Source of the DNA: Actinobacteria bacterium OV320 | GTDB lineage: Bacteria > Actinomycetota > Actinomycetes > Streptomycetales > Streptomycetaceae | Reading direction: 5' to 3' | Assembly (NCBI GenBank): GCA_001298545.1 | Contig: LJCX01000030.1 | Span: 744,001-808,000, forward strand | DNA: 64,000 nt | In this document: positions 14,247 to 22,508 of the stretch, one piece after another | Numbering within the stretch: the stretch's first letter is position 1 | Layout of the letters: each line of letters begins with the position of its first letter | Made by a program: the position numbers and the translations under genes | The notes under the pieces: model-generated | Seen by the model: only the letters and a program-made list of their open reading frames with translations | Told to the model about the DNA's origin: nothing | Database searches by the model: none

Positions 14247-16798
14247 GAGGCGTGCCTTTCGGGTTGTGCGGGTTGCGCGGCCTGCGGCTCGAGGTGCGGC
14301 CCCGCCGCGCGGACGGTGAGGACCATGGTGAGGCCGCCGCCGGGGGTGTCCTCGGCGTTGAGGGTGCCGCCCATGGCCTCGGCGAAGCCACGCGCGACCG
14401 CGAGACCCAGCCCCACCCCGGCCCCGCGCGGAGCGTCACCGTAGCGCTGGAAGGGGGCGAATATCCGCTCCTTGGCCTCGTCGGGAACGCCCGGCCCGCG
14501 GTCCACGACCCGTACCTCGACCCGGTCGGACATCGCGCTCGCCGAGACCAGCACGGGCTCGCCGCCCGGACTGTACTTGACCGCGTTCTCCACGAGGTTG
14601 GCGACCGACCGCTCCAGCAGCCCGGCGTCCACGGCGACCATGGGCAGCGACTCCGGGATGTCCAGCTCCACGCTCGCCGCCGGATCGGGCACCCCGCCGA
14701 GCGCCATCGGCACCACCTCGTCCAGGTCGATCTCCCGGATGATCGGCGTGACCGTACCGGTCTGGAGGCGGGACATGTCCAGCAGGTTGCCCACCAGGTG
14801 GTCGAGGCGGTCCGCGCCCTCCTCGATGCCCTCCAGCAGCTCCGCCTGGTCCTCCTCGGACCAGGCCACGTCGTCGGATCTGAGGCTCGACACGGCCGCC
14901 TTGATCCCGGCCAGCGGGGTCCGCAGGTCGTGGCTCACGGCGGCCAGCAGCGCCGTGCGGATGCGGTTGCCCTCGGCCAGCGCGCGGGCCTGGTCGGCCT
15001 CCTCCTGGAGGCGCCGCGGGTCCAGTACGACGACCGCCTGCGCGGCGAACGCGGCCAGCACCCGCCGGTCCTCCGCGGGCAGCAGCCGCCCGGTGAGCGC
15101 CAGCGCCAGGTGGTCGCCGACCGGCACCTCCACGTCCGCGTCCTCGGGCCGCTCGACCGGTCGTCCGAACCCGACGTGGCCCGCGCGGGTCCACGGCGCC
15201 CTGTCGTCCGCCCGCTCCAGCAGGGCCGCCGACTCCATCCCGAAGGTCTCGCGCACCCGCTCCAGCAGCGCCTCCAGGCTGGTCTCGCCCCGCAGTACGT
15301 TGCCCGCCAGGTAGGACAGGATCTCCGACTCGGCCCGCAGCCGGGCCGCCTGGTGCGTGCGCCGGGCCGCCAGGTCCACCACCGAGGCCACCGACACCCC
15401 CACCCCGACGAAGATCACGATGGCGACGATGTTCTTCGGGTCGGCGACCGTCCATCGGTGCAGGGGCGGTGTGTAGAAGTAGTTCAGCAGCAGCGAGCCC
15501 ACCGCCGCCGAGGCCAGCGCCGGCAGCAGCCCGCCGAGCAGCGCCGCCGCCACCGTCACGGCCAGGAAGAGCAGCATGTCGTTGGCGAGGCCGAGGTGGA
15601 CGGTGTTCAGCAGCAGCGCCAGCAGCGCCGGACCCACCACACCGACCAGCCAGCCCCAGATGATGCGGGCCCGCCCGAGCCGGGCTCCCCGGGCCACCGG
15701 CAGTCCACGCCCCTTGGCGACCTCGTCGTGGGTGACGATGTGCACGTCGAGGTCGGATCCCGACTCCCGGGCGACCGTCGCGCCGACCCCGGGCCCGAAG
15801 ACGTACTGCCAGGCCTTGCGGCGCGAGGAGCCGAGCACGATCTGCGTGGCGTTGACCCCGCGGGCGAAGTCGAGCAGCGCGGCCGGGATGTCGTCGCCGA
15901 CCACGTGGTGGAAGGTGCCGCCCAGGTCCTCCACGAGGGTGCGCTGGACCGCCAGTTCCTTGGGCGAGGCGGAGGTCAGCCCGTCGCTGCGCGCGATGTA
16001 CACGGCCAGCACCTCGCCGCCGGCGCCCTTCTCCGCCAGCCGCGCCGCCCGCCGGATCAGGGTGCGTCCCTCCGGACCGCCGGTCAGCCCGACCACGATC
16101 CGCTCGCGCGAACCCCAGATCGCCGACACCCGGTGCTCACTGCGGTACTGCTTCAGGTACTCGTCGACCCGGTCGGCCACCCACAGCAGGGCCAGCTCCC
16201 GCAGGGCGGTGAGGTTTCCGGGCCGGAAGTAGTTGGACAGGGCGGCGTCGACCTTGTCCGGCTGGTAGATGTTCCCGTGCGCCATCCGCCGCCGCAGGGC
16301 CTGCGGTGACATGTCCACCAGCTCGATCTGGTCGGCGCGCCGGACGAACTCGTCGGGCACCGTCTCCTGCTGCCGCACCCCGGTGATCGACTCCACGACG
16401 TCACCGAGGGACTCCAGGTGCTGGATGTTCACGGTCGAGACCACGTCGACGCCGGCGGCGAGCAGTTCCTGCACGTCCTGCCAGCGCTTGGCGTTGCGCG
16501 AGCCCGGGACGTTGGTGTGCGCGAGTTCGTCCACCAGGGCGACCCGGGGGGCGCGGGCGAGAACCGCGTCCACGTCCATCTCGGTGAAGACGCCGCCCCG
16601 GTACTCCAGTTCCCGGCGCGGGACCTGCTCGAGGCCGTGCAGCATCACCTCGGTGCGCCGGCGCCCGTAGTGCTCGACGAACGCCACCACGCAGTCCGTG
16701 CCGCGCTCCACCCGGCGGTGGGCCTCGGACAGCATCGCGTACGTCTTGCCCACGCCCGGTGCCGCACCGAGGTAGATCCGAAGCTTTCCGCGTGCCAT
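14240..16798 (-). CDS. kdpD: KdpD-type sensor histidine kinase
   Basis: An 852-aa protein. The N-terminal KdpD domain starts with KLRIYLGAAPGVGKTYAML (Walker A GAAPGVGKT), then a universal-stress-type domain (~240-360), four membrane helices (~390-490), a GAF-like region, HisKA with phosphoacceptor AVSHDLRTPLAGIKAAV, and HATPase_c with ENAVKYSPGG, RGPGVP and GAGVGLGLAV. The start MARGKLR at 16798 is the canonical N terminus; the longer open frame is leader. It is the first gene of the kdpDE operon. Confidence 0.95.
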   Translation of the reverse strand: MARGKLRIYLGAAPGVGKTYAMLSEAHRRVERGTDCVVAFVEHYGRRRTEVMLHGLEQVPRRELEYRGGVFTEMDVDAVLARAPRVALVDELAHTNVPGSRNAKRWQDVQELLAAGVDVVSTVNIQHLESLGDVVESITGVRQQETVPDEFVRRADQIELVDMSPQALRRRMAHGNIYQPDKVDAALSNYFRPGNLTALRELALLWVADRVDEYLKQYRSEHRVSAIWGSRERIVVGLTGGPEGRTLIRRAARLAEKGAGGEVLAVYIARSDGLTSASPKELAVQRTLVEDLGGTFHHVVGDDIPAALLDFARGVNATQIVLGSSRRKAWQYVFGPGVGATVARESGSDLDVHIVTHDEVAKGRGLPVARGARLGRARIIWGWLVGVVGPALLALLLNTVHLGLANDMLLFLAVTVAAALLGGLLPALASAAVGSLLLNYFYTPPLHRWTVADPKNIVAIVIFVGVGVSVASVVDLAARRTHQAARLRAESEILSYLAGNVLRGETSLEALLERVRETFGMESAALLERADDRAPWTRAGHVGFGRPVERPEDADVEVPVGDHLALALTGRLLPAEDRRVLAAFAAQAVVVLDPRRLQEEADQARALAEGNRIRTALLAAVSHDLRTPLAGIKAAVSSLRSDDVAWSEEDQAELLEGIEEGADRLDHLVGNLLDMSRLQTGTVTPIIREIDLDEVVPMALGGVPDPAASVELDIPESLPMVAVDAGLLERSVANLVENAVKYSPGGEPVLVSASAMSDRVEVRVVDRGPGVPDEAKERIFAPFQRYGDAPRGAGVGLGLAVARGFAEAMGGTLNAEDTPGGGLTMVLTVRAAGPHLEPQAAQPAQPERHASC

Positions 16799-16983
16799 GG
16801 CCTCATTGTCTTCCTGTGACTCCTGCGTACGCAGCGTCGACCTTACGGCCAACAGTTCCGACATAAGGGACGAGCTGGAGGGTGAGGGGCGCCTTTGACG
16901 CAACCCTGACGCGGCGAGACGACCACCGGCGCCCCTCACCCCTTCATCGGACGAGCCCCCCGCATCGGTTCACGCACACCGGG

Positions 16984-18162
16984 TCACGCGGGATTGTCTC
17001 CGTGGGTGAGCGTCTCCCAGGCGACGAAGAGGTTGTTGCTGCCGGCCGGGCGGTTCTGCAGGGTGAGCGTCTGGGTGTTGGTCATCGCGATGCCCAGCCG
17101 GTTGTGCAGCGCGTTGTAACCGACCTCGGTGACCGGGCCGAGCGACTGGTTCAGCGAGCCGCCGCACAGCCAGCTCGGGACGGCCGCGCCGAGCTCGTAC
17201 TTGGCCTGGAAGCCGAGGGCCTGCCGCAGCCGCTCGCCGACGTCGGTGCCGTACAGGTCCTGCCCCTGGATCCGGCTGGTCTCGGCGACGTGCGAGATCG
17301 CGGAGATGCCGTACCCGGTGTGGGTGAGGTCGCGGCAGGTCTCCTGGGTCAGGCCGGTGACGAAGGTGCCCTGTCCCTGCCAGTAGGCGACGACCTTGTC
17401 CCGGGTGTTCAGGTTCTGGCTCGGTACGGTCTTCGGCAGCTCTCCGTCGGAGGCCAGGTAGACGTAGGCCGCCGTACGGGTGCGGAATTTCGCCATGGCC
17501 TTGTCGTACGAGGTTCTGTCCTCGAGGAAGACGGAGATGCCGATCGCGGCCTCCGTCATGGACAGCTCCCAGTTCCCGTTGGAGTTGGAGCCGTTGATGA
17601 CCTCGGGCAGGTAGACGTCCCGCAGCATGGTCGCGAAGCGGCCGGAGCCGGCCCAGCCTCCGGTGTACGTGTACTTGATGATCTCGGCGGCCCTCGGCCA
17701 GGACGAGCCGGCCCAGCCGGTCTGGAGGGGCGCGTTGCTGTTCGTGTGGTCCTTGACGACGGCCGACCAGGCGTCCATCAGCTCGATGGCCTTCTTCGCG
17801 TACCGCTCGTCCCGCGTGACGTACCAGGCGAGGGCGTCGGTATAGGCCGCGAGGGCGTCCTCCCGCTCGTCCGTGCAGCCGTAGTTCGGGTTGGAGTAGG
17901 ACCCGCACTCGACCACGGCGCGGGGCTTGGGGGTGCGGCTCAGACTGGCGTACTTACTGGCCAGAAGCTGGTCGAAGGCGCCCTTCCAGGGCTGGGCCGC
18001 GGAGTCGACCTTGCCCCGGACGAAGTCCAGTTGCGCCCGGGAGACGGTGACCCCGGGGTGGGCGAAGGTGGTGGGGGCGGCTTGAGCCGGGGAGACGTTC
18101 GGTGACGCGAGAGCGCCCAGGACCAGGGCGGTGACGGTCACAAGGAATGCGGTTCGACGCAC
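16984..18162 (-). CDS. Secreted alginate lyase-superfamily enzyme
   Basis: A 392-aa protein. A signal peptide (basic VRRTAF, hydrophobic core, cleavage near AQA-APT, residue ~30) precedes an alpha/alpha-toroid alginate-lyase-type domain: FAHPGVTVSRAQLDFV, the conserved NSNAPLQTGWAGSSWPRAAE, NGNWELSMTEAAIGI (Asn-Gly-Asn-Trp, substrate and catalytic region) and HTGYGISAISHVAE (His/Tyr). Such enzymes cleave polyuronates by beta-elimination. The true substrate (alginate, glucuronan or other) cannot be fixed from sequence. The GTG start follows GGAG; translation from the longer frame would disrupt the signal peptide. Confidence 0.82.
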   Translation of the reverse strand: MRRTAFLVTVTALVLGALASPNVSPAQAAPTTFAHPGVTVSRAQLDFVRGKVDSAAQPWKGAFDQLLASKYASLSRTPKPRAVVECGSYSNPNYGCTDEREDALAAYTDALAWYVTRDERYAKKAIELMDAWSAVVKDHTNSNAPLQTGWAGSSWPRAAEIIKYTYTGGWAGSGRFATMLRDVYLPEVINGSNSNGNWELSMTEAAIGISVFLEDRTSYDKAMAKFRTRTAAYVYLASDGELPKTVPSQNLNTRDKVVAYWQGQGTFVTGLTQETCRDLTHTGYGISAISHVAETSRIQGQDLYGTDVGERLRQALGFQAKYELGAAVPSWLCGGSLNQSLGPVTEVGYNALHNRLGIAMTNTQTLTLQNRPAGSNNLFVAWETLTHGDNPA

Positions 18163-18310
18163 AGCAGCTCCGTTCTCGTTCGTGTATGTGAACACAGAGC
18201 GCCCTTATGAACTCAGGCGTTGAGCGGAGACCGTAGGTCCAGACCAATTCACCGTCAAGGGTTCACACACGAGAAGAACGCGGGACGCGAACAGGAGACG
18301 CGAACACGAC

Positions 18311-18344
18311 AAAGGGCCGCACCCCGTGCGGGGTGCGGCCCTTT
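18311..18344 (-). terminator. Terminator hairpin of the thioesterase-dut-DUF3710 operon
   Basis: Perfect 15-bp arms AAAGGGCCGCACCCC and GGGGTGCGGCCCTTT flank a 4-nt GTGC loop, 35 nt downstream of the DUF3710 stop on the minus strand. The T residues at the end of the arm and GC-rich stem fit an intrinsic terminator. Confidence 0.85.
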
Positions 18345-18378
18345 CAGCCGTTACGGTCTGCCGTGGCGGACCAGCGAA

Positions 18379-19143
18379 CTAGCGGACCTCGGTGATCTCC
18401 GGTCCGCGCTGGAGCTGACCCATGCCGCCGGAGAAGCGGGAGCCCTCGTCCTGCTGCTGAACGCCCTCGGGGACCATCTGCGCGTCGTTCGGCAGCTTGA
18501 GGACGATCGGGTCGCGGGGCGCCATCGGGCCCTCACCGCGGACCACGACGGTGTCCCGGAAGATCTGCTCGAGCAGACCGGCCGCCTGCGGCTGCACCGC
18601 GCCCTGGCCCGAGATCACCCCGCGCAGGAACCAGCGGGGACCGTCCACACCGACGAACCGCACGACGTGGAAGCCACCCGTGCCGTCCGGCAGCTGCACC
18701 GGCACCTGGGCCCGCAGCTCCCAGCCCAGCGGGCCTTCGACCTCGTCGACGATGCCACCCTGCTGAGTGATGCCGGAGCCGATCTCCTCGCGCACCTCGC
18801 CCCAGATGCCCTCGCGCTTGGGGGCGGCGAAGGCCTGGAGCTGGATGGCGCTGTCGCGCAGCACGACGGTCGCCGCGACGATCGCGTCACCGGCGACCTC
18901 GACCCGCAGCTCCATGCCGTCGACCCCGGGCACGAAGATCCCGCCGAGGTCCACACGGCCCTCGGCCGGGTCGCGCACCTCCGAGTCGTCCCAGGGCCCG
19001 TCGGGCCGCGGCTCGGGCTCGAGCCGCACCCGCTCGCGCTCGCCTTCTACGTCGTCCGCCTCAGCGTCGACATTGTCGACGACCTGCTCGGCCTCGCCGG
19101 CCGCGTCCTCGGCGGCACCCTTCTTCTTGCGACGTCCGAACAC
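18379..19143 (-). CDS. DUF3710 family protein
   Basis: A 254-aa actinobacterial protein of unknown function. A basic/acidic N terminus (VFGRRKKKGAAED and a long Glu/Asp-rich linker to ~55) leads into a compact beta-rich domain with WELRAQVPVQLPDG and FVGVDGPRWFLRGVI, the DUF3710 signature. The GTG at 19143 lies 1 nt after the dut stop, making it the last gene of the three-gene operon. The association with dUTPase is conserved in actinobacteria, but its meaning is unknown. Confidence 0.88.
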   Translation of the reverse strand: MFGRRKKKGAAEDAAGEAEQVVDNVDAEADDVEGERERVRLEPEPRPDGPWDDSEVRDPAEGRVDLGGIFVPGVDGMELRVEVAGDAIVAATVVLRDSAIQLQAFAAPKREGIWGEVREEIGSGITQQGGIVDEVEGPLGWELRAQVPVQLPDGTGGFHVVRFVGVDGPRWFLRGVISGQGAVQPQAAGLLEQIFRDTVVVRGEGPMAPRDPIVLKLPNDAQMVPEGVQQQDEGSRFSGGMGQLQRGPEITEVR

Positions 19144-19144
19144 G

Positions 19145-19696
19145 TCACTGTCCTTCCCGGTCGGATACGACCGAAGCGTATCGATTCCCACCCGTCGCGC
19201 CGCCCTCGGCGGCCGAGGCGCTTGTACCGCTTTCACCGCCCACGGCGGCATGCCCGCCGGTGGACCCGAAGCCCCCTGCGGCCCGCGCCGATTCGGGAAG
19301 CTCCGCCACCTCCTGGAAGCGGACCCTCTCGACCTGCTGGACGACCAGTTGGGCAATCCGGTCGAAGCGCTCGAACCGCACGGACTCGCGCGGGTCGAGA
19401 TTCACCACGATCACCTTGATCTCCCCACGGTACCCGGCATCAACCGTCCCCGGGGCATTCACGAGGGCTACTCCGCACCGCGCGGCCAGCCCCGAGCGCG
19501 GGTGCACGAAGGCCGCGTACCCCTCGGGCAGGGCGATGGACACCCCCGTGGGCAGCACGGCCCGCTCCCCCGGCGCGAGTTCATGGCTGCGCGTGGTGCG
19601 CAGATCGGCCCCGGCGTCACCCGGGTGCTCGTACGTCGGAAGCGGTACGTCGGGGTCGACGCGCCGGATCAGGACGTTCAGGGGGTCGCGGCTCAC
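19145..19696 (-). CDS. dut: dUTP diphosphatase
   Basis: A 183-aa trimeric dUTPase that hydrolyses dUTP to dUMP, preventing uracil misincorporation. Motif 1 is PGDAGADLRT, motif 2 PRSGLAARCGV, motif 3 NAPGTVDAGYRGEIKVIV (catalytic Asp and substrate Tyr), motif 4 RIAQLVVQ, and the mobile C-terminal motif 5 RAAGGFGSTG. A ~30-residue Gly/Ala/Ser-rich tail follows, longer than usual. The GTG start overlaps the upstream stop by 4 nt (GTGA). Confidence 0.97.
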   Translation of the reverse strand: MSRDPLNVLIRRVDPDVPLPTYEHPGDAGADLRTTRSHELAPGERAVLPTGVSIALPEGYAAFVHPRSGLAARCGVALVNAPGTVDAGYRGEIKVIVVNLDPRESVRFERFDRIAQLVVQQVERVRFQEVAELPESARAAGGFGSTGGHAAVGGESGTSASAAEGGATGGNRYASVVSDREGQ

Positions 19697-20307
19697 GGGT
19701 TCACCTCGAAGGCGCGGGTGCGCCTGATCTGGTCCGGGTCGCTCATGGCGGCCTGGATCTCCGCCTGACGGCCGTGGCTCACGAAGTGCTCGACCGCGAC
19801 CTCGATGAAGAGCGCGTCGGCACGGACGGCGAGCGGCCCGTCGGGGCCGCCGATCCGCCCGGTCGCGCTCGAGTAGATCTTGCGCCTGGCCACCGCGGTG
19901 ACCTCGGCCTCCAGGTACAGCGTGGTACCGACGGGCACGGGACGCACGAAGTCGGTCTCCAGCCGTCCGGTCACGGCGATCGTCCGCAGCAGCCAGTTCA
20001 GCGAGCCGAGCGTCTCGTCGAGGGCGGTGGCCAGGATTCCGCCGTGCGCGAGACCGGGCGCACCCTGGTGCGCGGGCTGCACGGTGAACTCGGCGGTGAC
20101 GGTCACGCCCTCACCGGCCCGCGCCTCCAGACGCAGCCCGTGCGTCTGCTCGCCGCCACATCCGAAACAGTGTTCGTAGTGGGCACCGAGAAGCTCACCG
20201 GGCACGGGAGCGTCGGGGTGCCGAACGGGTTTCACGGCATCGGCCGGAGGCTCAAGAGCTGCGGAAGTACCACTCACAGCCGCAGACCTTACCCGCGCGT
20301 CCGCCAT
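19693..20307 (-). CDS. PaaI-type hotdog thioesterase
   Basis: A ~204-aa hotdog-fold acyl-CoA thioesterase-like protein: HCFGCGGEQTHGLRL (a Cys-rich segment typical of this actinobacterial branch), GAPGLAHGGILATALDETLG (catalytic Gly-Gly/Asp region) and TGRLETDFVRPVPVGTTLY. The substrate is unknown. The start is uncertain: ATG 20307 or GTG 20277; neither has a strong ribosome site. It heads the operon with dut and is divergent from the DUF3093 gene. Confidence 0.8.
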   Translation of the reverse strand: MADARVRSAAVSGTSAALEPPADAVKPVRHPDAPVPGELLGAHYEHCFGCGGEQTHGLRLEARAGEGVTVTAEFTVQPAHQGAPGLAHGGILATALDETLGSLNWLLRTIAVTGRLETDFVRPVPVGTTLYLEAEVTAVARRKIYSSATGRIGGPDGPLAVRADALFIEVAVEHFVSHGRQAEIQAAMSDPDQIRRTRAFEVNP

Positions 20308-20335
20308 ATCAGGACACCGTGCCAAGCTTGGCTCC

Positions 20336-20800
20336 ATGCAGCTCTCGACCACCCCGTACGAAGAACGCCTCACCGCCCCGCGATCGTGGTGGTTCGTCTC
20401 GTTCCTCGTGGGTGTCTCCATGGCCCTGATCCTGCTGCCCTTCGGCACCCTGCCGTTGCTCGGCGGTCTGGTCGGCGGCACCGCGGCGGCCGCGGTCGTG
20501 GCCAGCTCCTACGGTTCTGTCCGCATCCGTGTCGTGGGCGACGCGCTGATCGCGGGCGAGGCGAAGATCCCGGTCGCGGCCCTGGGCGAGGCGGAGATCC
20601 TGGACGCGGACGGCGCGCGCGCCTGGCGCACGTACAAGGCCGACACCCGGGCCTTCCTGCTGCTGCGCTCCTACATCCCCACGGCCCTGCGGGTCGAGGT
20701 CACCGACCCGGACGACCCGACGCCCTACCTCTACCTGTCGACGCGAGAGCCGGAGCGCCTGGCAGAGGCACTGAAGGCGGCGCGGGAGGCGACGGCGTAA
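20336..20800 (+). CDS. DUF3093 family membrane protein
   Basis: A 154-aa protein with two adjacent membrane helices near the N terminus (WWFVSFLVGVSMALILLP and LLGGLVGGTAAAAVVAS) and a cytoplasmic PH-like beta domain (IRVVGDALIAGEAKIPVAAL, then LRVEVTDPDDPTPYLYLSTR). This is the DUF3093 pattern common in actinobacteria; function is unknown. It is divergently transcribed from the thioesterase-dut operon. Confidence 0.85.
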   Translation: MQLSTTPYEERLTAPRSWWFVSFLVGVSMALILLPFGTLPLLGGLVGGTAAAAVVASSYGSVRIRVVGDALIAGEAKIPVAALGEAEILDADGARAWRTYKADTRAFLLLRSYIPTALRVEVTDPDDPTPYLYLSTREPERLAEALKAAREATA

Positions 20801-20809
20801 CCGGAGTCC

Positions 20810-21802
20810 TCAGCGCCCGGTTTCTCTGGGGTTCCCGGAGTCGTCGGGTTCGTCGGGACCCAAGGGGTTCAAGGGGTGCTGGGAGATCTCTCCCATCGCC
20901 AGGGGATCCGCCGGCCTCTCCAGCGGCGGCAGTTCCGGCAGCGCGTCCCACGGCACCTGCATCTTCCGCAGGTCGGCCCGGACCTTCGCGGCCACTCTCC
21001 TGGTGTCCCGCCGGTTCATGACCGCGCCGACGGCGGCGCCCACCATGAAGGGCATCAGGTTCGGCAGGTCACGGACCATGCGTTTCATGATCTGCTGGCG
21101 CAGCTCGCGCTTCATCTGGCCGCCGAGCGCGGAGTTGATCGAGGACGGCTTCATGACATCGACGCCGCGTTCGCCCGACCACGAGCGCAGATACGCGGTA
21201 CTGCGGTCCTTGAGATTGCCCGCCGGCCGCACTCCGTAGACCTCGTGGAGTTCGGCGATCAGTTTCAGCTCGATGGCCGCGACCCCGGTGATCTCCGCGG
21301 CGAGTTCGGTCGGCATGGCGGGCGGCACGGGAAGCATCGCCGCCGCCCCGATGCCCGCGCCGACGGTGGACGTGGCGTTCGCCGCGCCCGACACGAGCTT
21401 GTCCGCGAGCTGCTCGGGCCCGAGACCGGGGAACTGCCTGCGCAGCGTCTGGAGGTCCCGTACGGGGACCCGGGGGGCAAGGTCGATGATCCGGTCGGCG
21501 AGGTGCCCCAGCCCCGCCCTGGCGCGGTTCCCGCCCTTGCGGACGCCTTCCAGGGCCAGGTCCTTCGCCTTGTCCCGGATGACCGCCGCCCGTCGCTTGG
21601 CGACGGGGGCGGCGTTCCGCGTCGGCACCGGGAGGTCAGCCCGGTCGGCCGCGGGTTCGAGCGAGGCCGATCCTGCCGGGACCGCTCCCGTACCGGATGA
21701 GCCTCGCTCGTCGTCACGCACGCCGTGAGGGCCTTGGGAAGGCCCCTTGTCCGTTCCCCGCAGGGGGAAGCGGCGCTTCCGAGGTGGGGTCGAGCCAGTC
21801 AC
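20810..21802 (-). CDS. Conserved Streptomyces protein with an EcsC-like helical domain
   Basis: A 330-aa protein. The first ~90 residues are disordered and Pro/Arg-rich. Residues ~110-260 contain Gly/Ala-rich helices (GAANATSTVGAGIGAAAMLP, MPTELAAEITGVAAIELKLI, LPNLMPFMVGAAVGAVMNRR) resembling EcsC-type proteins, though I would not insist on it. There is no signal peptide; peripheral or membrane-inserting helices are possible. It follows the DUF4193 gene by 13 nt and is likely co-transcribed. Function is unknown. Confidence 0.7.
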   Translation of the reverse strand: MTGSTPPRKRRFPLRGTDKGPSQGPHGVRDDERGSSGTGAVPAGSASLEPAADRADLPVPTRNAAPVAKRRAAVIRDKAKDLALEGVRKGGNRARAGLGHLADRIIDLAPRVPVRDLQTLRRQFPGLGPEQLADKLVSGAANATSTVGAGIGAAAMLPVPPAMPTELAAEITGVAAIELKLIAELHEVYGVRPAGNLKDRSTAYLRSWSGERGVDVMKPSSINSALGGQMKRELRQQIMKRMVRDLPNLMPFMVGAAVGAVMNRRDTRRVAAKVRADLRKMQVPWDALPELPPLERPADPLAMGEISQHPLNPLGPDEPDDSGNPRETGR

Positions 21803-21815
21803 GGCCGACCCCGCC

Positions 21816-22112
21816 TCAGTCGCAGTCGCGGCAGATCGGCTGGCCGTTCTTCTCCCGGGCCAGCTGGCTGCGGTGGTGCACCAGGAAGCAGCTCATGCAA
21901 GTGAACTCGTCCTGCTGCTTCGGCAGCACCCGGACGGCCAGTTCCTCGTTCGAGAGGTCTGCGCCGGGCAGCTCGAGCCCCTCCGCGGCCTCGAATTCGT
22001 CGACGTCGACTGCCGAAGCGGACTTGTCGTTCCGCCTGGCCTTCAGCTCTTCGAGACTGTCTGAGTCGACGTCGTCATCGGTCTTGCGTGGGGTGTCGTA
22101 ATCGGTAGCCAT
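21816..22112 (-). CDS. DUF4193 family zinc-ribbon protein
   Basis: A 98-aa acidic protein with an N-terminal disordered Asp/Glu-rich half and a C-terminal zinc ribbon: Cys pairs in FTCMSCFLVHHRSQL and ICRDCD. The DUF4193 family is nearly universal in actinobacteria and of unknown function; size and cysteines fit exactly. The ATG start at 22112 follows a GGGGAGAGG-like ribosome site. Confidence 0.92.
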   Translation of the reverse strand: MATDYDTPRKTDDDVDSDSLEELKARRNDKSASAVDVDEFEAAEGLELPGADLSNEELAVRVLPKQQDEFTCMSCFLVHHRSQLAREKNGQPICRDCD

Positions 22113-22508
22113 TTCGCCTCTCCCCCTCTGGGTGTCTGCGGTGTCTCCAGCGCACGTAACGCGTGAGAGGCCGGACTTGTGCCCGCCTCGAGGCGGAGAT
22201 TTTGCCTCACATCAAGGTCTGTTACTCAATCGACACCCAACCGAACTCCTCACGAGTGATCGGCTTGGATGGCGATCGGGACCGTACACGGTCCGAATGC
22301 CGCACTTCAAAGGCGTCTCACCGTGTACTTCCCGTGATCAGGACCCCTGAAAACCCGGATTTTCCGGGCTTTACGACGGCATTCATGATCACGGAGAGTG
22401 GATGGCCGGAAATTCGCCCTTGTGATCGATCACACACGGGATAGCCAGGTCGGGATCCAGAAAATTCCGCGCAAAGCGAACATCCCCGCGTGTGTCGGCG
22501 ACATGATC
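22113..22508. other. Intergenic region with terminator of cutS
   Basis: These 396 bases lie between the DUF4193 start and the cutS stop (both minus strand). They contain the DUF4193 promoter region and, at 22354-22368 on the minus strand, a small hairpin CCCGGA-AAA-TCCGGG followed by TTTT, which fits an intrinsic terminator for cutRS. No coding region was recognised. Confidence 0.6.

Noticed and set aside
16883..16935. Repeated GCGCC / CACC runs upstream of kdpD as a possible repeat element
   Set aside because: Ordinary GC-rich composition; no exact repeat of useful length.
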